From Chloroflexota bacterium (lineage in GTDB: Bacteria; Chloroflexota; Chloroflexia; Chloroflexales; Roseiflexaceae): DNA of 64,000 nucleotides. A model generated the notes under the pieces. That model did not search any database. It was not told the origin of the DNA and saw only the letters and a program-made list of their open reading frames with translations. The stretch spans positions 38,676 through 102,675 of the forward strand of contig JAGWYG010000002.1 in assembly GCA_018969485.1 (NCBI GenBank), written 5' to 3'. The translations under genes were made by a program, and so were the position numbers. How positions within the stretch are numbered: the stretch's first letter is position 1; every line of letters begins with the position of its first letter. Below are positions 62,535 through 64,000 of this stretch, piece by piece.

Positions 62535-62747
62535 ATGAAGGTTCGCAGCGCCGTCCGTGCCGGAGCCACCCCGAATCGCCAGACCGAGGCCTCCGCGTAT
62601 GCATCGACACCGACCTGGCGGCTGGCTGACCTGCTGCCACAGCTTGGCTCGTCTGCCCAGCAGGGGACGCTGTACGCCACGAAGGCCGACGCGATCCCCT
62701 ACGGGACCGGCTACTCGTACGGCGCGTGGCCGCGCATGCCAAACTGA
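62535..62747 (+). CDS. 70-residue member of the MKVRSAVRAG array
   Basis: The peptide begins MKVRSAVRAG, then continues ATPNRQTEASAYASTPTWRL and ends in a Gly/Tyr-rich tail (GTGYSYGAWPRMPN). GAGGAG lies 7 bases upstream. It is the longest and most protein-like member. No motif identifies a function. Confidence 0.6.
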   Translation: MKVRSAVRAGATPNRQTEASAYASTPTWRLADLLPQLGSSAQQGTLYATKADAIPYGTGYSYGAWPRMPN

Positions 62748-63676
62748 GCAGGTTCTGGTTGGGCCGGAGGCGCCGCCGACGCTGCCGAAGATCCATCGCG
62801 CGGCACGGTGCCATCGCCTGCTGCCTGGCGCTCAATGTCGAGCGCATCGCAACGCCCTCACCGGGCGGCGGGCCGGCGCACTGGCCAGCATCAGCACGCG
62901 CCGTCGGTGATGTCTGCGCACTGGCGGCCGAGTGCCATCTGCCACTAGCGCGGTTCATCGCCCCCGGCACAGCGGCGGCACATGCGACACAACGACGCCG
63001 ACTCGCCGCCGCTGGCGGCGGGATCGGCCGCCATCTGCAGGCTCAGAGCGTGTGATGATACCGGGTGCCCACGAATAGCTTGGGGGAGTACACCGTCGAT
63101 GCCCAGCGGACGCTCCCCGCTGCCGCGCGCGACGCCTGCGCCGCTGTCCTGGGCGAGGCGCCACGCCCCGTTCGCAGCGGGCGCTGCTGGCCAACGATGC
63201 GACATTTCCCGTCCTCGGCGACCTCGGGTTCGTCGGTAGCAGCACCGCCTGCCCAGACGCATCGTGCCGCACTGGCGTGCGGCGTGGGCCGGGGCCGAGC
63301 CGGCGGCGCATCGGGCGCCTGCGCCTGCCGCTTCAGCGCCGGCGAGCTCGCGCTGATCGAGGTGCCTGTCACCAGCGATCTGGCGGCATCGGCCGATCTG
63401 CGGCTGGAGCGCACGACGGCAGCCGCGATCGTCGCCGGAGCCGACCGGGCGCTGGACATGCTGCAGATCGTGACGCCGCGCTCTGGCACATCGGCCCGGG
63501 GCACACCTTCGTGCGCTTCGGCGGCGAACCTGACAGCCATGCCCTGACGCTGCACGATGCGCCGCTGGTAGGGCTGCAGGGCACGCGCCGCCGGCCGGCA
63601 TGCCATGCTCGGCCAGGCGGCCAGCGGCGTAGCGGCATGGCGCCATGCGCTTCATCGCGGTGCCTGAGCCGCTTCA
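62748..63676 (+). pseudogene. Probably decayed gene, no intact frame
   Basis: No frame in this 0.9 kb is convincing. Fragments in different plus-strand frames look protein-like: CALAAECHLPLARFIAPG near 62925, YRVPTNSLGEYTVDAQRTLP near 63060, ELALIEVPVTSDL near 63350 and LWHIGPGHTFVRFGG near 63485. Their order is reminiscent of a polysaccharide deacetylase with frameshifts, but this is a weak guess. Confidence 0.3.
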
Positions 63677-64000
63677 TCATCGCGCGATGTCGGCAGGCCG
63701 GGCCGCCAGAAGCCGGATCAGGTCATCGGGCGCGAGCAGCACCTCACACCCCGGCGCACCGCCGCTGATGCCGATCACCGGCCACAGCGCCGCCGTCTCG
63801 TCGATGACGACCGGATACGGCTTGCGTACTGCCAGCGGCGTGACCGATCCGCGTTCGTAGCCGGTGAGTTCGTGCACCCGGCGCAGCGGCGCCAGCTCGG
63901 CGCGTCTGACGTGCAGCGCCGCCGCACACTGGCGCAGATCCAGCACGGTCGGTGCCGGAATGAGCGCGAATGCTGGCGCATCGTCGGCCAGCACCAGGAG
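63677..64000 (-). CDS. YbaK/ProX-type aminoacyl-tRNA deacylase (5' end outside window)
   Basis: The visible 108 codons run open to the right edge. They contain VHELTGYERGSVTPLAVRKP, PVVIDETAALWP and GCEVLLAPDDLIRLLAARPADIA, typical of the YbaK family that hydrolyses mischarged tRNA(Pro). The N-terminal part is missing. It faces the peptide array. Confidence 0.85.
   Translation of the reverse strand, partial: LLVLADDAPAFALIPAPTVLDLRQCAAALHVRRAELAPLRRVHELTGYERGSVTPLAVRKPYPVVIDETAALWPVIGISGGAPGCEVLLAPDDLIRLLAARPADIAR

Larger units (their letters stand above)
62254..62565 (+). repeat. 125-bp direct repeat within the peptide array
   Basis: Positions 62254-62378 and 62441-62565 are about 97 percent identical (4 mismatches), offset by 187 bases. 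Each spans the end of one peptide, the intergenic spacer with its SD, and the start of the next peptide. Confidence 0.88.

Overview
This is a high-GC chromosomal window with dense coding on both strands. It has no rRNA, tRNA, CRISPR array or intact insertion sequence that I can recognise. The gene content points to the Chloroflexota, probably class Chloroflexia (Roseiflexus-like). The signs are a complete atpBEFHAGDC operon followed by an MreB, a separate mreBCD-PBP2 cluster, a HAS-barrel protein of the cyanobacterial/Chloroflexi type, a MenA menaquinone prenyltransferase, a GH172 enzyme and many sugar-catabolic genes. This assignment is an inference from gene content, not from a marker-gene search.

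Layout. 1-4.5 kb: a two-component pair (kinase cut by the left edge), SppA peptidase and a thioredoxin-TPR protein, co-directional and overlapping. 4.5-7.6 kb (minus): a GT4 glycosyltransferase and a pseudokinase fused to a sulfatase-modifying-factor domain. 7.9-11.4 kb: HAS-barrel protein, LuxR-type regulator with a degenerate receiver, and an orphan HyuA. 11.4-13.1 kb: a PspC-domain protein and a conserved protein of unknown function. 13.3-22.5 kb: ATP synthase operon under a TTGCAC-17-TATACT promoter, then MreB, a methyltransferase and a DUF402 protein, coupled by overlaps. 22.6-28.1 kb (minus): an SsuABC/NMT1-type ABC transporter whose permease is joined in frame to MenA, then a metallo-beta-lactamase-fold hydrolase and a sulfurtransferase. 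28.1-32.1 kb: a LacI regulator with a consensus promoter, an overlapping operator and an apparent CTG start; an MsmX/UgpC-type ATPase; a secreted or anchored serine hydrolase. 32.2-35.1 kb (minus): a molybdopterin oxidoreductase behind two small Cys-pair proteins. 35.6-40.7 kb: mreB-mreC-mreD-mrdA, the cell-elongation cluster. 40.7-52.6 kb: carbohydrate metabolism, with IolD, IolE, methionine aminopeptidase, class III aminotransferase, MFS exporter, aldehyde dehydrogenase, two zinc alcohol dehydrogenases, L-rhamnose mutarotase and L-rhamnose isomerase. 52.6-55.3 kb (minus): transketolase and a transaldolase/FSA-type enzyme. 55.3-56.4 kb: a gene-poor 1.1 kb with two parS-like sites. 56.4-62.1 kb: GH13 lipoprotein, MOSC protein, a small gene with an in-frame TGA, D-2-hydroxyacid dehydrogenase and a GH172 protein. 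62.1-64 kb: an array of repeated short peptide genes beginning MKVRSAVRAG, a probably decayed gene, and a YbaK-type deacylase cut by the right edge.

The most unusual items are the short-peptide array at 62.07-62.75 kb, the permease-MenA fusion, the pseudokinase-FGE fusion, the CTG-started LacI gene with its operator, the parS-like pair, and the perfect hairpins inside the atp and mre operons.
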